A stretch of 64,000 nucleotides of DNA, taken from positions 124,001 to 188,000 of the forward strand of contig NZ_JAEHGC010000007.1 in the NCBI RefSeq assembly GCF_016107705.1, written 5' to 3'. Numbering within the stretch: the stretch's first letter is position 1; each line of letters opens with the position of its first letter. This document shows positions 46,549-56,062 of this stretch, one piece after another. The notes under the pieces were generated by a model. The model saw nothing but the letters and a program-made list of their open reading frames with translations. It was not told where the DNA came from and did no database searches. This DNA comes from Neobacillus cucumis (lineage in GTDB: Bacteria > Bacillota > Bacilli > Bacillales_B > DSM-18226). The position numbers and the translations under genes are program-made.

Positions 46549-47108
46549 CACAATCAGATTTGCCTCAATTAAGCCCCCCACAGTATACTTATTTTAACGA
46601 ACTAAAAAATTCAATTGGCAATGATCCAAATTTACAGGTGCTTAATTTAATTGAGTTTCCACAAGAGGGAGGATATTTAATCCCTATCATTGTTTTTAGC
46701 AGTCGGAAAAAAGCTCGGGCATTGGCGACGATTCTAAACTTGCAAAAGGAATTAGGAAATATCTTGGTGAATACAATCGTCATTTATGAAAAATCCATCG
46801 TCAGACCATATGGACGTAACTTTACTGCGGAGGGTCTTGTCGATTTATTTGATGATGCATTATCTTCAAATCGCTATTTTAAATTTGCTGAAACAAAACT
46901 TTTTTCTCCAGATACTCCTTCGGTGTATCCTGTATTCACACAGAGTGTCATTCAATTTTTTAACGACGACATATCCGACCTCTATAATAATTTTAATGAA
47001 GTTGCAGCCTTTGTGTTCAGAGATGTATTAAGAGATGAAATTAATGGCATTCTTATTAATCCTTCAACAGAAATGGATCCATCGGCGACAGAAAAAGACG
47101 CTGAATAA
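46545..47108 (+). CDS. Hypothetical protein of 187 residues
   Basis: The ATG follows AAAGGAGGAATAC. The protein begins MTQSDLPQLSPPQYTYFNEL, is acidic, soluble and alpha/beta-like (GGYLIPIIVFSSRKKARALATIL), and ends in a polar tail. I recognise no family. It is divergent from rbsR and followed by a terminator. Function unknown. Confidence 0.7.
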   Translation: MTQSDLPQLSPPQYTYFNELKNSIGNDPNLQVLNLIEFPQEGGYLIPIIVFSSRKKARALATILNLQKELGNILVNTIVIYEKSIVRPYGRNFTAEGLVDLFDDALSSNRYFKFAETKLFSPDTPSVYPVFTQSVIQFFNDDISDLYNNFNEVAAFVFRDVLRDEINGILINPSTEMDPSATEKDAE

Positions 47109-47233
47109 CAAAGTAGGAATGGCTGTTTTATACGCCAAGCCTAAACTAATTTTATGGACCCGATTGGATTCTTTTTAATTACTTGAAAAATGGGATAAAG
47201 TATGTAAACAAATTATTATAAAGGAAAAATAAA

Positions 47234-47267
47234 AGAGGAGCCCCTTCGATAACGAAATGGCTCCTCT
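47234..47267. terminator. Terminator between convergent genes
   Basis: AGAGGAGCC pairs with GGCTCCTCT, with an inner TTCG/CGAA helix. It serves the 46545 gene and possibly the convergent VOC gene. Confidence 0.75.
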
Positions 47268-47285
47268 ATTTATATAAAAAAACAT

Positions 47286-47672
47286 TTATTTTGCTCGCTC
47301 AACAAGCTGTAATAGTTCCTGATCCGGGCCGGGGAACAAAATCATCCGGCCGCCTTCAAGCGTTGATTTGACTTCATCAGCAGGAAACTCGATTCCCTTT
47401 TTCTTTAAATACTGAATCGTCTCATCAATATTTGTTACTGTGAAGGCAAGATGATTAACAATTCCCTTGTCACTATATTCTCCTAAAAATTTAATATCAC
47501 GGATCAATTCAATCTCCATATCCGGTTGCGATTCTAGATAGATAAAAGCCATTTCCCGATTTGGATTAGTCCCCCGGAGGCGAACTTTAAATCCAAAAAT
47601 ATCAGAGTAAAACTGAATCGACCGATCCATATCCGTAACAATTATCGCCACATGTTCCATTTTACTAATCAT
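47286..47672 (-). CDS. VOC-superfamily (glyoxalase-like) protein
   Basis: The 128-residue protein has paired beta-alpha-beta-beta-beta modules: VEHVAIIVTDMDRSIQFYSDIFG-like start (MEHVAIIVTDMDRSIQFY), FIYLESQPDMEIELI, VNHLAFTVTNIDETIQYL and PGPDQELLQLVE. The expected metal ligands His (EHVAI), Glu (MEIELI), His (NHLAF) and Glu are present, so it may be a metalloenzyme such as a lyase or dioxygenase. Substrate unknown. Confidence 0.82.
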   Translation of the reverse strand: MISKMEHVAIIVTDMDRSIQFYSDIFGFKVRLRGTNPNREMAFIYLESQPDMEIELIRDIKFLGEYSDKGIVNHLAFTVTNIDETIQYLKKKGIEFPADEVKSTLEGGRMILFPGPDQELLQLVERAK

Positions 47673-47710
47673 TGCCTATCTCCCCTTATTATGAGTTCAG
47701 ACCCCTTGGC

Positions 47711-48337
47711 TTATTTAAAAACAATACTGATTAATTCTTCTCCAGTATATAAACCCTTTATGCCTGGTTTATTTTGGATGTAATCGTAGATCTCCTTATT
47801 TGAATAATTACTTCGCAGGCCTTTTATAATGGTGGATAAATAGGATTGCGAAGGTTTCTCCCATTCCACTTCGTCTAGATTCCAAGGAGCCGTAAAAGTG
47901 AAAATCGGATAGCCCTTATCCTCGCCAAGGTAAACAATATTTCCGTACCAAGATGATCGAAAAGTAGTCGACCTGTTCTCGATTACTTCATTCAGATCAA
48001 TATCAAATTCAATTCCACCATTTTCTTGGCTTACGATATCCAAAAATTGTTCAGTCGTGACAAGATATTTCGTGCTATAGGTCATGTTAGCGGGATCTTG
48101 TTTTAAACCGATAAAGGCAACACCCTGGGAATCCCAGCCTGCTGCCTTTTTTGCAAAATAAAGAGGATAGGGTATGGTAAAAGCCGACACATCAATTGGC
48201 AGGGAACGGTCTCTACATCCTGACTCTACTCTAGTAGACCCTTCAGGACTTCCTCCTTTGATATAACATAAAAATCGTTCAGAATTTAGATTTGATCCAT
48301 AGCTCGCATACCAGACATATTGTTTCGCTTTATCCAT
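47711..48337 (-). CDS. Gamma-glutamylcyclotransferase-like (AIG2/GGCT fold) protein
   Basis: The 208-residue protein begins with WYASYGSNLNSERF, the YGSN loop of the GGCT fold, and GVAFIGLKQDP. A catalytic Glu equivalent may be in the FDIDLNEVIENR region but I cannot assign it. Function unknown beyond fold. A ~240-base gap upstream holds the terminator of the sulfur operon. Confidence 0.55.
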   Translation of the reverse strand: MDKAKQYVWYASYGSNLNSERFLCYIKGGSPEGSTRVESGCRDRSLPIDVSAFTIPYPLYFAKKAAGWDSQGVAFIGLKQDPANMTYSTKYLVTTEQFLDIVSQENGGIEFDIDLNEVIENRSTTFRSSWYGNIVYLGEDKGYPIFTFTAPWNLDEVEWEKPSQSYLSTIIKGLRSNYSNKEIYDYIQNKPGIKGLYTGEELISIVFK

Positions 48338-48462
48338 AATGAATCACCCAACTCTATTAAACTTCTTCCTATTTTTAGCATTCATTTCAACTTACATGAA
48401 AGTTCCAAGTTTATTATATCACCCGATTAGGTGAGAAGATGCTATGTTCGCTCCAAAAATTT

Positions 48463-48500
48463 AAAAATGGGACAGCCCTTACCGGCTATCCCATTTTTTT
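48463..48500 (-). terminator. Terminator of the sulfur operon
   Basis: AAAATGGGACAGCC pairs with GGCTATCCCATTTT (one mismatch) around a 6-base loop, with T-rich flanks on both strands. It lies about 75 bases past the ssuE-like stop. Confidence 0.8.
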
Positions 48501-48576
48501 ATCAAAGGAATATGAAAAATGAATATATAGCCAGCCAACTCATTACTAGAAAAATATTGGTGTCGTACATCCATTA

Positions 48577-49137
48577 TTAAATAGTTATGTCAACACCTAC
48601 AGTAGATAATGAGGGATTATTGAAATTTAGTGAATTTAGTGAAGTAGTTATCCGATTCTTGGCTTCTGAATCTAATTCATAACGATTATCGCTTATTTTC
48701 TTTACTTGATTATCTAAAACATATACTCCTTTTAAAATGTGGGTTGCTCCCAACGTTGTAAGTACAGGTTTCAGGGCATAGTCAATCATTAATAGATGCC
48801 CGAAAGTGCCACCAACAGCAATGGGTAAAATGGTCTTATCCTCCAGACTATTTTGTGGCAAGAGATCCAAGTAGGTTTTTAACACACCTGAAAAAGATGC
48901 TTTATAAACAGGGGTCAAAATAACAATGATATTCGAATTCTCTACTTTCTTATTTGCCTCCAAAATTTCTTTACAATCAAACTTTGCTTGAATCAAAGCT
49001 TCTGGAGGAAGCTCACGTACATTTATTATTTCAGAAGTACTTCCTATCCCATGAAAATAGTTTAATACCTCTTGGAAAACTCCATTTAATCGTGTTTCCT
49101 CTGAAGGACTTCCGGAAATAATTGTAATATTGCTCAT
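48577..49137 (-). CDS. ssuE: NADPH-dependent FMN reductase, SsuE type
   Basis: The 186-residue flavodoxin-like protein has ITIISGSPSEETRLNGV and the SsuE-type stretch ILTPVYKASFSGVLKTYLDLLPQ. Such reductases supply FMNH2 to two-component monooxygenases. The two LLM monooxygenases in this cluster are the natural partners. Last gene of the transporter unit. Confidence 0.88.
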   Translation of the reverse strand: MSNITIISGSPSEETRLNGVFQEVLNYFHGIGSTSEIINVRELPPEALIQAKFDCKEILEANKKVENSNIIVILTPVYKASFSGVLKTYLDLLPQNSLEDKTILPIAVGGTFGHLLMIDYALKPVLTTLGATHILKGVYVLDNQVKKISDNRYELDSEAKNRITTSLNSLNFNNPSLSTVGVDITI

Positions 49138-49160
49138 GATTTAATCGCCCTTTCTTCTAT

Positions 49161-49382
49161 TTAAATACTCGATTTATTATTTTTTTTGTTCGCAAATTTT
49201 ATGGACCCCAAATTACAATGGGGATGTTGAAGTGATTTGAATGCTTTATACTCGTTTTCTAGTTCAGTTAGTGATAACTCAAAAAGGTGTTTATCTTCTT
49301 TCTTATAAACATTAAAAGCATTTAATTTCTCAATTAATTTCTTGCGTTTTTTTTCCACAGCATCTCGAAGTATATTCCCCAT
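49161..49382 (-). CDS. FbpA-like small basic protein (Fur-regulated basic protein family)
   Basis: The 73-residue protein begins MGNILRDAVEKKRKKLIEKL and has FNVYKKEDKHLFELSLTELENEY, which I recognise as the FbpA family of small basic proteins. In Bacillus subtilis FbpA is Fur-regulated and works in iron sparing. Here it lies between a GNAT and an SsuE-type gene of a sulfur operon, an unexpected setting. The ATG follows AGGAGTG by 7-8 bases. Confidence 0.7.
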   Translation of the reverse strand: MGNILRDAVEKKRKKLIEKLNAFNVYKKEDKHLFELSLTELENEYKAFKSLQHPHCNLGSIKFANKKNNKSSI

Positions 49383-49445
49383 CCGAATCACTCCTATTTA
49401 TATCATTAGTCTATAAATGAAACTTTTTCGTTTGGTACCTACACT

Positions 49446-49967
49446 TTATAAATCATAACGATAGCATTTAACTAAAATATCATGGTTAAAAAATTCCTTC
49501 GTTTGATCTCGTTTAAAGCCAAACCATTCATACAATCGAATCGCTTTTTGCATTTTATCACCTGTGTGCAAATACAATTTGTTTGCTCCTTGAGACTTTG
49601 CAAATTGAAGACCTGCTTTTAATAATTCTTGTGCAATGCCACGACCCCGGGCTTCCGGGTGAATTGCCAATAGCCGTATAATCGGTGAGAAAATCTGTAA
49701 ATCGGGTCTTTGATATGCCTTTTCTGAGGAAAGAAATAACTGTAAGGTACCAAGGATATTGTCATTACTTTTGGCAATTAAGATTTTTTCTACTTCAGGA
49801 TTATCAACAGATGCCTTTATATTAGTTAGGTACTCTTCCCAAACTCGAGCATTTTTATATTCATTCTTATATTGTTGATAACTTTCGACCAATAATTGCC
49901 GTACTGCCTCTTTTTCTTCTTCTAGTAATTCTTTTATAACAATTTGATCAATCACAACATATAACAC
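49446..49967 (-). CDS. GNAT-family N-acetyltransferase (YtmI-like position)
   Basis: The 173-residue protein has the acetyl-CoA motif LLAIHPEARGRGIAQELLKAG and the C-terminal LYEWFGFKRD. A GNAT heads the ytmI operon of Bacillus subtilis, where S-(2-succino)cysteine or similar thioethers are N-acetylated before monooxygenase cleavage. That role here is inferred from context. Confidence 0.82.
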   Translation of the reverse strand: MLYVVIDQIVIKELLEEEKEAVRQLLVESYQQYKNEYKNARVWEEYLTNIKASVDNPEVEKILIAKSNDNILGTLQLFLSSEKAYQRPDLQIFSPIIRLLAIHPEARGRGIAQELLKAGLQFAKSQGANKLYLHTGDKMQKAIRLYEWFGFKRDQTKEFFNHDILVKCYRYDL

Positions 49968-49984
49968 CCTTTCTTATAAATGAA

Positions 49985-50755
49985 CTAATTCACCCGCTCT
50001 TTTAAGGGAGTAAAAAATGATTCTCCCGATATTCTTTGTAGGAAGCGTCGCGTCCGTTCTTCCTTTGGTGCAAGGAAAATCTCCAATGGGGTTCCTTCCT
50101 CGACTATTACTCCCCCATCCATAAACAAAACACGATCAGACACATCTTTAGCAAAACTCATTTCATGTGTAACGACCACCATCGTAATCCCCTCTTGTGC
50201 AATTTCTTTAATTACTGAAAGCACTTCCCCAACTAATTCGGGATCTAATGCCGACGTTGGCTCATCAAAAAGAATAACTTCAGGATTTAATGCCAATGCT
50301 CTTGCAATTCCTACTCTCTGTTGCTGTCCCCCTGATAGTTGAGACGGATAGTAATGTAACTTATCACTGAGACCGACTTTTGCAAGCACTTGTTCACTTA
50401 CCATTTTTGCATCCTTTTTCTTTACTTTTTTTGCAACAATTAACCCTTCCATTACGTTTTCTAGCACAGTTTTATGAGCAAATAAATTATAATGTTGAAA
50501 AACCATTGCTGATTGTTTTCTGATTGATAACATTTCTTTTTTTGTAATCTTTTCAGCGTTAACATGACTATTTCCAATTTGAACAATTCCAGATTCGGGT
50601 CTTTCTAATAAATTCAAGCATCGTAATAAAGTAGTTTTTCCTGAACCGCTTGGTCCCAGGATGGTAACAACCTCTCCTCGATTAATTCTGAGATTAATAT
50701 CTTTTAAAATAGGAAATTGATTAAATGATTTTTTTATTCCTTTTAAAATAATCAT
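49985..50755 (-). CDS. Amino-acid ABC transporter ATPase (TcyN-like)
   Basis: A 256-residue polar amino acid ATPase with [30 protein letters not shown] and [19 protein letters not shown]. The start overlaps the permease stop by four bases. By linkage to sulfur genes the substrate is probably cystine or an S-substituted cysteine. Confidence 0.92.
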   Translation of the reverse strand: MIILKGIKKSFNQFPILKDINLRINRGEVVTILGPSGSGKTTLLRCLNLLERPESGIVQIGNSHVNAEKITKKEMLSIRKQSAMVFQHYNLFAHKTVLENVMEGLIVAKKVKKKDAKMVSEQVLAKVGLSDKLHYYPSQLSGGQQQRVGIARALALNPEVILFDEPTSALDPELVGEVLSVIKEIAQEGITMVVVTHEMSFAKDVSDRVLFMDGGVIVEEGTPLEIFLAPKEERTRRFLQRISGESFFTPLKERVN

Positions 50756-51462
50756 GCTACGCCTCCTCGACTATATGCTGTCACTCGTTTTTCAAGTAAA
50801 AAAGAAATACCCTCCACAATGATTGTAAGTCCCCAATAGATGATTCCTGCCGCGATAAATGCTTCAAAGAATTTCAAATTGGTTGAAGCAACAATATTGG
50901 CAGCTCCTGTCAATTCTTTTTCAGATACAAGAAAGGCGATTGACGAAGTGTGTAAAAACCCGACAAAGACATTTGTAAAATTGGGAACTGACTGTACCAA
51001 CGCCTGTGGAAGTACAATCCGAACCATTGCTTGAAGCTTAGTCATCCCTACTGAGTAAGCTGCTTCCAATTGACCTGTTGAAACACTGATAATCCCTGAG
51101 CGGATAATTTCTGATAAATAGGCACCTGCTGCTAACGACAAGGCGATTAAAACAAACAAAACAATTGGAATCTTACTGGATTGGATATTTAAATCAAATC
51201 TTGACGATACTTGGTCCACTAGTAATGGAATTCCATAATAAATGACCATAATATGCATGATAATAGGGGTCCCTCTAAAAAAGGAAACATACCCATTAGC
51301 AGCCTGGTATACAAACCTTGTTTTATAAATCCTTACTAGTGCAACACCCATTCCGATTAAAAAACCAACCAATAAGGGGACAATTGTTAAAATGAGCGTA
51401 ATGGGAAGAGACTTAATAATTTCTTTAAAAGCGATCCAAATAAAAGGAATATCAATTGTCAT
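50752..51462 (-). CDS. Amino-acid ABC transporter permease (TcyM-like)
   Basis: A 236-residue HisM-type permease with [21 protein letters not shown], the EAA loop region [22 protein letters not shown] and about five membrane helices. It is one of two non-identical permease subunits, as in TcyJKLMN. Confidence 0.9.
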   Translation of the reverse strand: MTIDIPFIWIAFKEIIKSLPITLILTIVPLLVGFLIGMGVALVRIYKTRFVYQAANGYVSFFRGTPIIMHIMVIYYGIPLLVDQVSSRFDLNIQSSKIPIVLFVLIALSLAAGAYLSEIIRSGIISVSTGQLEAAYSVGMTKLQAMVRIVLPQALVQSVPNFTNVFVGFLHTSSIAFLVSEKELTGAANIVASTNLKFFEAFIAAGIIYWGLTIIVEGISFLLEKRVTAYSRGGVA

Positions 51463-51478
51463 TTAAATCTCCCCCTTT

Positions 51479-52186
51479 TTATGCAGCAACTGATAAATCA
51501 ACTTTCTGATAACGATTGAAATATTTTTCTAGTATTTTAAATATCTTCTCAAATAGTAGAACAACTGCATAATAGATAATCGAGAGGGAAATATATACCT
51601 CCAGGGCATGCGCAGTTGCTGAAATAAGCGTATCACCTCTGCCCACCATATCCATCACACCAATGGTAAAGGCAAGTGAAGTATCCTTTAATGAACCAAT
51701 AACTGAGTTTGCTATATTCGGAAAAGCAATCCGGATAGCCTGTGGTAAAACGATTCGAAAGAAGTTCTGAGTGCTGGTCATTCCAACTGAATAGGCTGCT
51801 TCCGTCTGTCCTTTATCAACTGCGCGTATCGCTCCCCGAAAAATTTCTGAAAATCCTGCTCCATTACTAATTGCATAAGTAATAATGACAAAATAGATGG
51901 CCTCCATCTTAGAAATATCAAGATGGAAGATCATAAGAACAGCAGGGAGACCATAAAATACTAGGAATAATTGGATTAAAATCGGTGTCCCGCGAATAAA
52001 CGAAACATATAGAATCACCAATTGATTTAATAAAGGAATTTTAAACAACCTCGGTATAGCGGCTGCTACACCGAAGATAAGTCCCAGTAAAATAGATGCC
52101 GCTAAGATCTGAAGCGTTACCCCTAGGTAATGCAAGAGTGTTGGTAAAAACTCGATAATTAATAAAGGATCAAATGATTTCCCCAT
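51479..52186 (-). CDS. Amino-acid ABC transporter permease (TcyL-like)
   Basis: A 235-residue permease with LYVSFIRGTPILIQLFLVFYGL and [22 protein letters not shown]. The start is the ATG after TTGGAGG; a longer frame overlaps the binding-protein gene without a better site. Confidence 0.9.
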   Translation of the reverse strand: MGKSFDPLLIIEFLPTLLHYLGVTLQILAASILLGLIFGVAAAIPRLFKIPLLNQLVILYVSFIRGTPILIQLFLVFYGLPAVLMIFHLDISKMEAIYFVIITYAISNGAGFSEIFRGAIRAVDKGQTEAAYSVGMTSTQNFFRIVLPQAIRIAFPNIANSVIGSLKDTSLAFTIGVMDMVGRGDTLISATAHALEVYISLSIIYYAVVLLFEKIFKILEKYFNRYQKVDLSVAA

Positions 52187-52221
52187 TTTTTGACAACCTC
52201 CAAACACTAACTTCTCATTAT

Positions 52222-53037
52222 TTAAAAGTTTACGGTGTAGTCCGCTCCTAACCATTTTTTACTTAATTCGCTAACTACCCCTTCTTTTTTCAATTCAACA
52301 AGCGCTTCGTCAATTCTCTTTTGCAGTGGTGTTTCATCTTTTCTTAGAAGAAAATAAACTTTTGAATTTAAGAGCGGTTCACCGACTACTTTTTGCTGAG
52401 CATCAACTGCCTTATTATTAAAATCTACTGAAAATGGTGTGGTAATAGTGGCATCTGCTCTGCCTGTTTTTATTTGATTAATGGTAGAATCTGGCCCATT
52501 CCCTGCATAAACAATTTGTATGCCAGCATTATGTTCCTTGTTATACTTTTCGATAAATACTGCTGAGTTACTAGTCGGACTCACGATTACCTTTTTCCCT
52601 TTTAAATCCTTAATAGAATGAATCTCATTATTATCTTTATTAACTGTTACATTAAGAGGAAAAATATTATAGGGTTCTTTGTTAAAAAGAAACTTCTCCT
52701 GTCTTTCTTTATTCACTTCCATTTGGTGAGCGATAAAATCAATTTTGTTCGTTTCAAGGCTTAGCAAAAGATTAGAGAATTCCATTGTTTTAAACTCAAA
52801 TTGATATTCAGGCAACTTCTCATCAATTTTTCGAACTAATTCCACATCATATCCAGTTAACTTTCCATTCTTATCAATAAAGCAGACATTCGGAAACTGT
52901 GTTCCTGTTCCCACGATTATTTTTTGTACTTTCGATTTGGAGCTAACTTTCGATGTTGTTTTCGTTTCTTGTGAAGAGCATGCCCCAAGCATTAGAACCA
53001 GTAGTAAAGTCATAAATATAGCAATTGTTTTCTTCAT
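52222..53037 (-). CDS. Amino-acid ABC transporter substrate-binding lipoprotein (TcyJ/K-like)
   Basis: The 271-residue protein has a lipoprotein signal (LLLVLMLGACSSQ) and the SBP_bac_3 fold: IIVGTGTQFPNVCFIDKNGKL, GYDVELVRKIDEKLPEY and VIVSPTSNSAVFIEKY. Bacillus subtilis has two such proteins in the ytmI operon; here there is one. Confidence 0.9.
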   Translation of the reverse strand: MKKTIAIFMTLLLVLMLGACSSQETKTTSKVSSKSKVQKIIVGTGTQFPNVCFIDKNGKLTGYDVELVRKIDEKLPEYQFEFKTMEFSNLLLSLETNKIDFIAHQMEVNKERQEKFLFNKEPYNIFPLNVTVNKDNNEIHSIKDLKGKKVIVSPTSNSAVFIEKYNKEHNAGIQIVYAGNGPDSTINQIKTGRADATITTPFSVDFNNKAVDAQQKVVGEPLLNSKVYFLLRKDETPLQKRIDEALVELKKEGVVSELSKKWLGADYTVNF

Positions 53038-53149
53038 CTCGAAATCCACCCATCCTTAAATTCCTAATTATCGTCAACTAGCGCCAGGATTGTAGTATAA
53101 ATACTAATTCTTAGGCATTCACTTACTAAACATATATTTTTTGTCGGAA

Positions 53150-53428
53150 TTATACCGAAATTTTACTCTTCTTAACTTTCTCAAGAACTTTTTCTAAATG
53201 TTCGATTCCTACTTTTGTTACTCCCTCATACACTTCATTTTGGCCTACTTCAACAACTGGTACATGACGAACTCCATACTTGATCTCTAAAATATCACGT
53301 CGCTCATCATGATTCGTAACATCAATGGTTTTGTATTTAATTCCTTTATCCTGTAAATATTGTTTTACCTCTCCACAATAGTAACAACCTTCTTTCGCCC
53401 AAACCACTACAGATAATTCTTTTCCCAT
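53150..53428 (-). CDS. Glutaredoxin-like protein (YtnI-like)
   Basis: The 92-residue thioredoxin-fold protein has the active-site motif CYYC at 15-18 (WAKEGCYYCGEVKQYL) and the cis-Pro segment VRHVPVVEVG. YtnI of the Bacillus subtilis ytmI operon is of the same size and type. It likely handles disulfides of imported sulfur compounds. Confidence 0.85.
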   Translation of the reverse strand: MGKELSVVVWAKEGCYYCGEVKQYLQDKGIKYKTIDVTNHDERRDILEIKYGVRHVPVVEVGQNEVYEGVTKVGIEHLEKVLEKVKKSKISV

Positions 53429-53465
53429 TTTTATTCCTCCCTATCAGATTTCATTTTTTATTAAC

Positions 53466-53511
53466 AAAAAAGGCTCCCCATTAAAGATTTATCATCTTAA
53501 ATAGAGAGCCT
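53466..53511 (-). terminator. Attenuator/terminator in the leader of the ytnI-transporter unit
   Basis: On the minus strand AGGCTC pairs with GAGCCT and ATTTAAGAT-type arms pair inside, followed by TTTTTTG. It sits after promoter copy 3 and about 40 bases before the glutaredoxin gene, so it may attenuate the downstream operon. SAM riboswitch and T-box signatures were not seen. Confidence 0.65.
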
Positions 53512-53559
53512 CTAGTTGTCTAGCCGGCATAAATTCTTAAATTGTTCAGTTGGTGTCAT
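53512..53559 (-). CDS. Possible 15-residue leader peptide before the attenuator
   Basis: ATG-to-TAG frame MTPTEQFKNLCRLDN, with a Cys codon four codons before the stop; the stop adjoins the terminator stem. The nearest AGGAGG lies about 16 bases before the ATG, too far for efficient initiation. Speculative. Confidence 0.2.
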   Translation of the reverse strand: MTPTEQFKNLCRLDN

Positions 53560-53631
53560 GACTGCTGATTCTAGGATCCTCCTTTTTAATTCTGAGTTAT
53601 TTTATAGGAATACCTTTTAATCTTGTGCTTT

Positions 53632-53690
53632 ATCCTAACACGTAAAGAAAAGGAATTCTACAGTTTACCTGATAGAAAAATATATTGTTT
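53632..53690 (-). promoter_or_regulatory. Sulfur-regulon promoter block, copy 3
   Basis: TAGGAT -10 (53632-53637) followed by AAA and preceded 32 bases upstream by CTATCA (53670-53675) and an AT-rich run. It aligns with copies 1 and 2 across ~60 bases, with a one-base shorter spacing and a poorer -35. GGAATT within it also recalls CymR sites, weakly. Confidence 0.6.
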
Positions 53691-53737
53691 TCATTTATAA
53701 AAACTATCAGAAGAATAGGTGATTCATTAATCCAAAG

Positions 53738-54499
53738 CTATACCACACGATGACTTACTTGTTGTTGAACGAAACGATGGCACCCTTCTACAATTACGTC
53801 TTTGTCATGATCCAATGATGCTACATGATAGGAATTTGGCAGAACAATCGTTTCCTTTTCTGTTGACTCTATGTGTTCAATAATATAATCCGTATTTTCC
53901 GGTGGTACGACATGATCTACTGCTGACTTCATTCCCAGAACAGGACAATGTAGGTCTGGTATTATGGCAGGCGTTATGTCCATAAGTGTTTGCAATTGAT
54001 GAATGGCTTTAATTGGTACTTTTGAATAAGTGATTTCGTAAGCACCCCTTGCTTTTATGTCAGGATTTCCCTCATTAATATAACGGGGTAATCCTTTTCC
54101 TCTGAATTGTTCAAAAGAAGGAAGCGTCAAAGCAGGATTAACTAAGATAATCCCTTTTATTTCCTTATATTTATGAGCAAGCCAAAGCGATAGTGTACCA
54201 CCCATCGACTGGCCCAATACAAAAACATCTCTACATTCCTGTTTTAATTCTTGATAACCCTTTTCCAATGACTCAAACCATTCTTCATGCGTGCATTTCT
54301 CTAAATCTGTATAATGGGTTCCATGCCCCTTTAATCTAGGAGCCAAAACAGAATACCCAAATTCAGCTAGTCTTTCACCCAGGTAACGGACGCTTTGCGG
54401 AGTACCAACGAAACCGTGTGAAATGAGAATCCCAATTTTGTTACCCTTGAATTTAAAATTTTCTGCCCCCTTAATAATTGGAAACTTTTCTTTCATCAA
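53738..54499 (-). CDS. Alpha/beta-hydrolase, carboxylesterase/monoacylglycerol lipase type
   Basis: The 253-residue protein has the oxyanion loop SHGFVGTPQSVR, the nucleophile elbow GQSMGG, an acidic residue in SAVDHVVPPEN and the catalytic His in NSYHVASLDHD. It resembles thermophilic Est30-like carboxylesterases. Its place among sulfur genes suggests hydrolysis of an ester or thioester formed in the pathway; inferred. Confidence 0.85.
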   Translation of the reverse strand: MMKEKFPIIKGAENFKFKGNKIGILISHGFVGTPQSVRYLGERLAEFGYSVLAPRLKGHGTHYTDLEKCTHEEWFESLEKGYQELKQECRDVFVLGQSMGGTLSLWLAHKYKEIKGIILVNPALTLPSFEQFRGKGLPRYINEGNPDIKARGAYEITYSKVPIKAIHQLQTLMDITPAIIPDLHCPVLGMKSAVDHVVPPENTDYIIEHIESTEKETIVLPNSYHVASLDHDKDVIVEGCHRFVQQQVSHRVV

Positions 54500-54551
54500 T
54501 ATCTACCCCTTTTTATGTCCAACTAATCCTATTTAATAAGTATGAATTAAT

Positions 54552-54584
54552 AGTATAAAAAAAGTATAAAAAAAGTATAAAATA
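54552..54584 (-). repeat. Three tandem 11-base repeats upstream of the hydrolase
   Basis: AGTATAAAAAA occurs three times in a row on the plus strand (the third copy slightly altered). On the minus strand this puts three TATACT boxes one helical turn apart, 50-85 bases before the hydrolase start. Could be stacked -10 elements or simple sequence. Confidence 0.6.
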
Positions 54585-54626
54585 CGATTAATGATAAAGC
54601 TATATATTTTTATTATAAAAACACAT

Positions 54627-55964
54627 TTATCCATTTTTCACTATGGATTGTGCATAACGGTTAACCGGGAATGGGAGTCCAAGATTACCCCGCAATGTGT
54701 TAGATTCATATTCTGTTCGAAACAAACCACGTTCCTGCAGAATCGGAACAACATGGTCTATAAATCCTGTTAAGTTGCTTGGGAGATTAAAGTGAATAAT
54801 AAATCCATCTGCTCCAAATTCCTCAAACCATTGTTGAATAAGGTCTGCTACTTTTTCTGGTGTCCCGATAAACGGAGTTCTTGGTGTGGCCGCCCTAAGT
54901 GCTACCTGCCGAAGGGTTAGGTTTTTTTCTTTCGCTTCCTGCTTAATTCGATCTGTACCACTTTTGAAACTGTTTGAACCCAAATCACCGATTTCTGGAA
55001 ATGGTTCATCGAGTGAATACTGTGAAAAATCATGATGTTCAAAAAAGCGCCCTAAATAGTTCAAAGCCTGTTCAATCGATACTAAATTAGCAATCTCTTG
55101 ATATTTCTGTTCAGCTTCTTCCTCTGTTTTACCAACAATCGGCTCGATTCCTGGCAAAATTAAAATGTGATCCGGATTTCTACCATATTCAGCAGTTCTG
55201 CGTTTGACATCTTGGTAGAATTTTTGTGCATCCGCCAACGTTTCTTGACTAGTAAAAATAGCATCGGCATCTTTAGCAGCAAGGTTTTTCCCATCTTCAG
55301 ATGACCCTGCTTGAAAGATAATGGGCCGCCCTTGCTTTGATCTGCCAATATTTAGAGGTCCTTGTACTGAGAAAAATTCTCCTCTGTGATTTAATTGATG
55401 CAGTTTTTCAGGATCAAAAAATGCACCTGATTTTTTATCACGTATGAATGCATCATCTTCCCATGAATCCCATAATCCTTTGGCAACATCTAGGTATTCA
55501 GAGGCGATTCGGTATCTTTTTGAATGTTTTGGATGCTCTTCAATCGTTTTGCTAAAGTTTAAGGCTGTTTTCTCTAATGGGGAAGTTACAACATTCCAGC
55601 CTGCCCTGCCATGACTAATATGATCAAGGGAGGAAAATTGCCGTGCGATAGTAAACGGTTCACTATATGATGTCGATACAGTTCCAGCAAGGCCAATTCG
55701 TGAAGTGACAGCCGCCAGTGCCGATAGAATCGTAAGCGGTTCAAATCGATTCAAGAAGTGAGGCAATGATTTTTCGTTAATATGCAAGCCATCCGCAATA
55801 AAAACAAAATCAAATTTTGCCTTTTCTGATTTTTGGGCTTGCTCCTTATAAAATTCAAAATTCACACTGGCATCAGTTAATACCTTAGGATGTCTCCAAG
55901 CCGCAATATTCCCTCCCACACCATGAATGATCGTTCCCAATTTTAATTGTCTTTTCTTTGACAT
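54627..55964 (-). CDS. LLM flavin-dependent monooxygenase, NtaA/SnaA/DszA type (YtnJ-like)
   Basis: The 445-residue protein has [51 protein letters not shown] segments, [12 protein letters not shown] and [11 protein letters not shown]. These mark the DszA/NtaA branch that uses reduced flavin and O2 to cleave C-S or C-N bonds. SsuE in the same regulon can provide FMNH2. Start is the ATG after GGAAGGAAAGTGAG. Confidence 0.9.
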   Translation of the reverse strand: MSKKRQLKLGTIIHGVGGNIAAWRHPKVLTDASVNFEFYKEQAQKSEKAKFDFVFIADGLHINEKSLPHFLNRFEPLTILSALAAVTSRIGLAGTVSTSYSEPFTIARQFSSLDHISHGRAGWNVVTSPLEKTALNFSKTIEEHPKHSKRYRIASEYLDVAKGLWDSWEDDAFIRDKKSGAFFDPEKLHQLNHRGEFFSVQGPLNIGRSKQGRPIIFQAGSSEDGKNLAAKDADAIFTSQETLADAQKFYQDVKRRTAEYGRNPDHILILPGIEPIVGKTEEEAEQKYQEIANLVSIEQALNYLGRFFEHHDFSQYSLDEPFPEIGDLGSNSFKSGTDRIKQEAKEKNLTLRQVALRAATPRTPFIGTPEKVADLIQQWFEEFGADGFIIHFNLPSNLTGFIDHVVPILQERGLFRTEYESNTLRGNLGLPFPVNRYAQSIVKNG

Positions 55965-56062
55965 CTCACTTTCCTTCCTTTCAGCTTCTAATTTTTTTAT
56001 TATTCCTACCTGAATAGTTGGTATTTTATTTAAAAAAATATATGAACTCTCCATTGTAGATC

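Noticed and set aside
53429..53600. SAM riboswitch or T-box in the leader of the sulfur transporter unit
   Set aside because: Neither the S-box core nor the T-box antiterminator sequence is present; only a plain terminator is seen.
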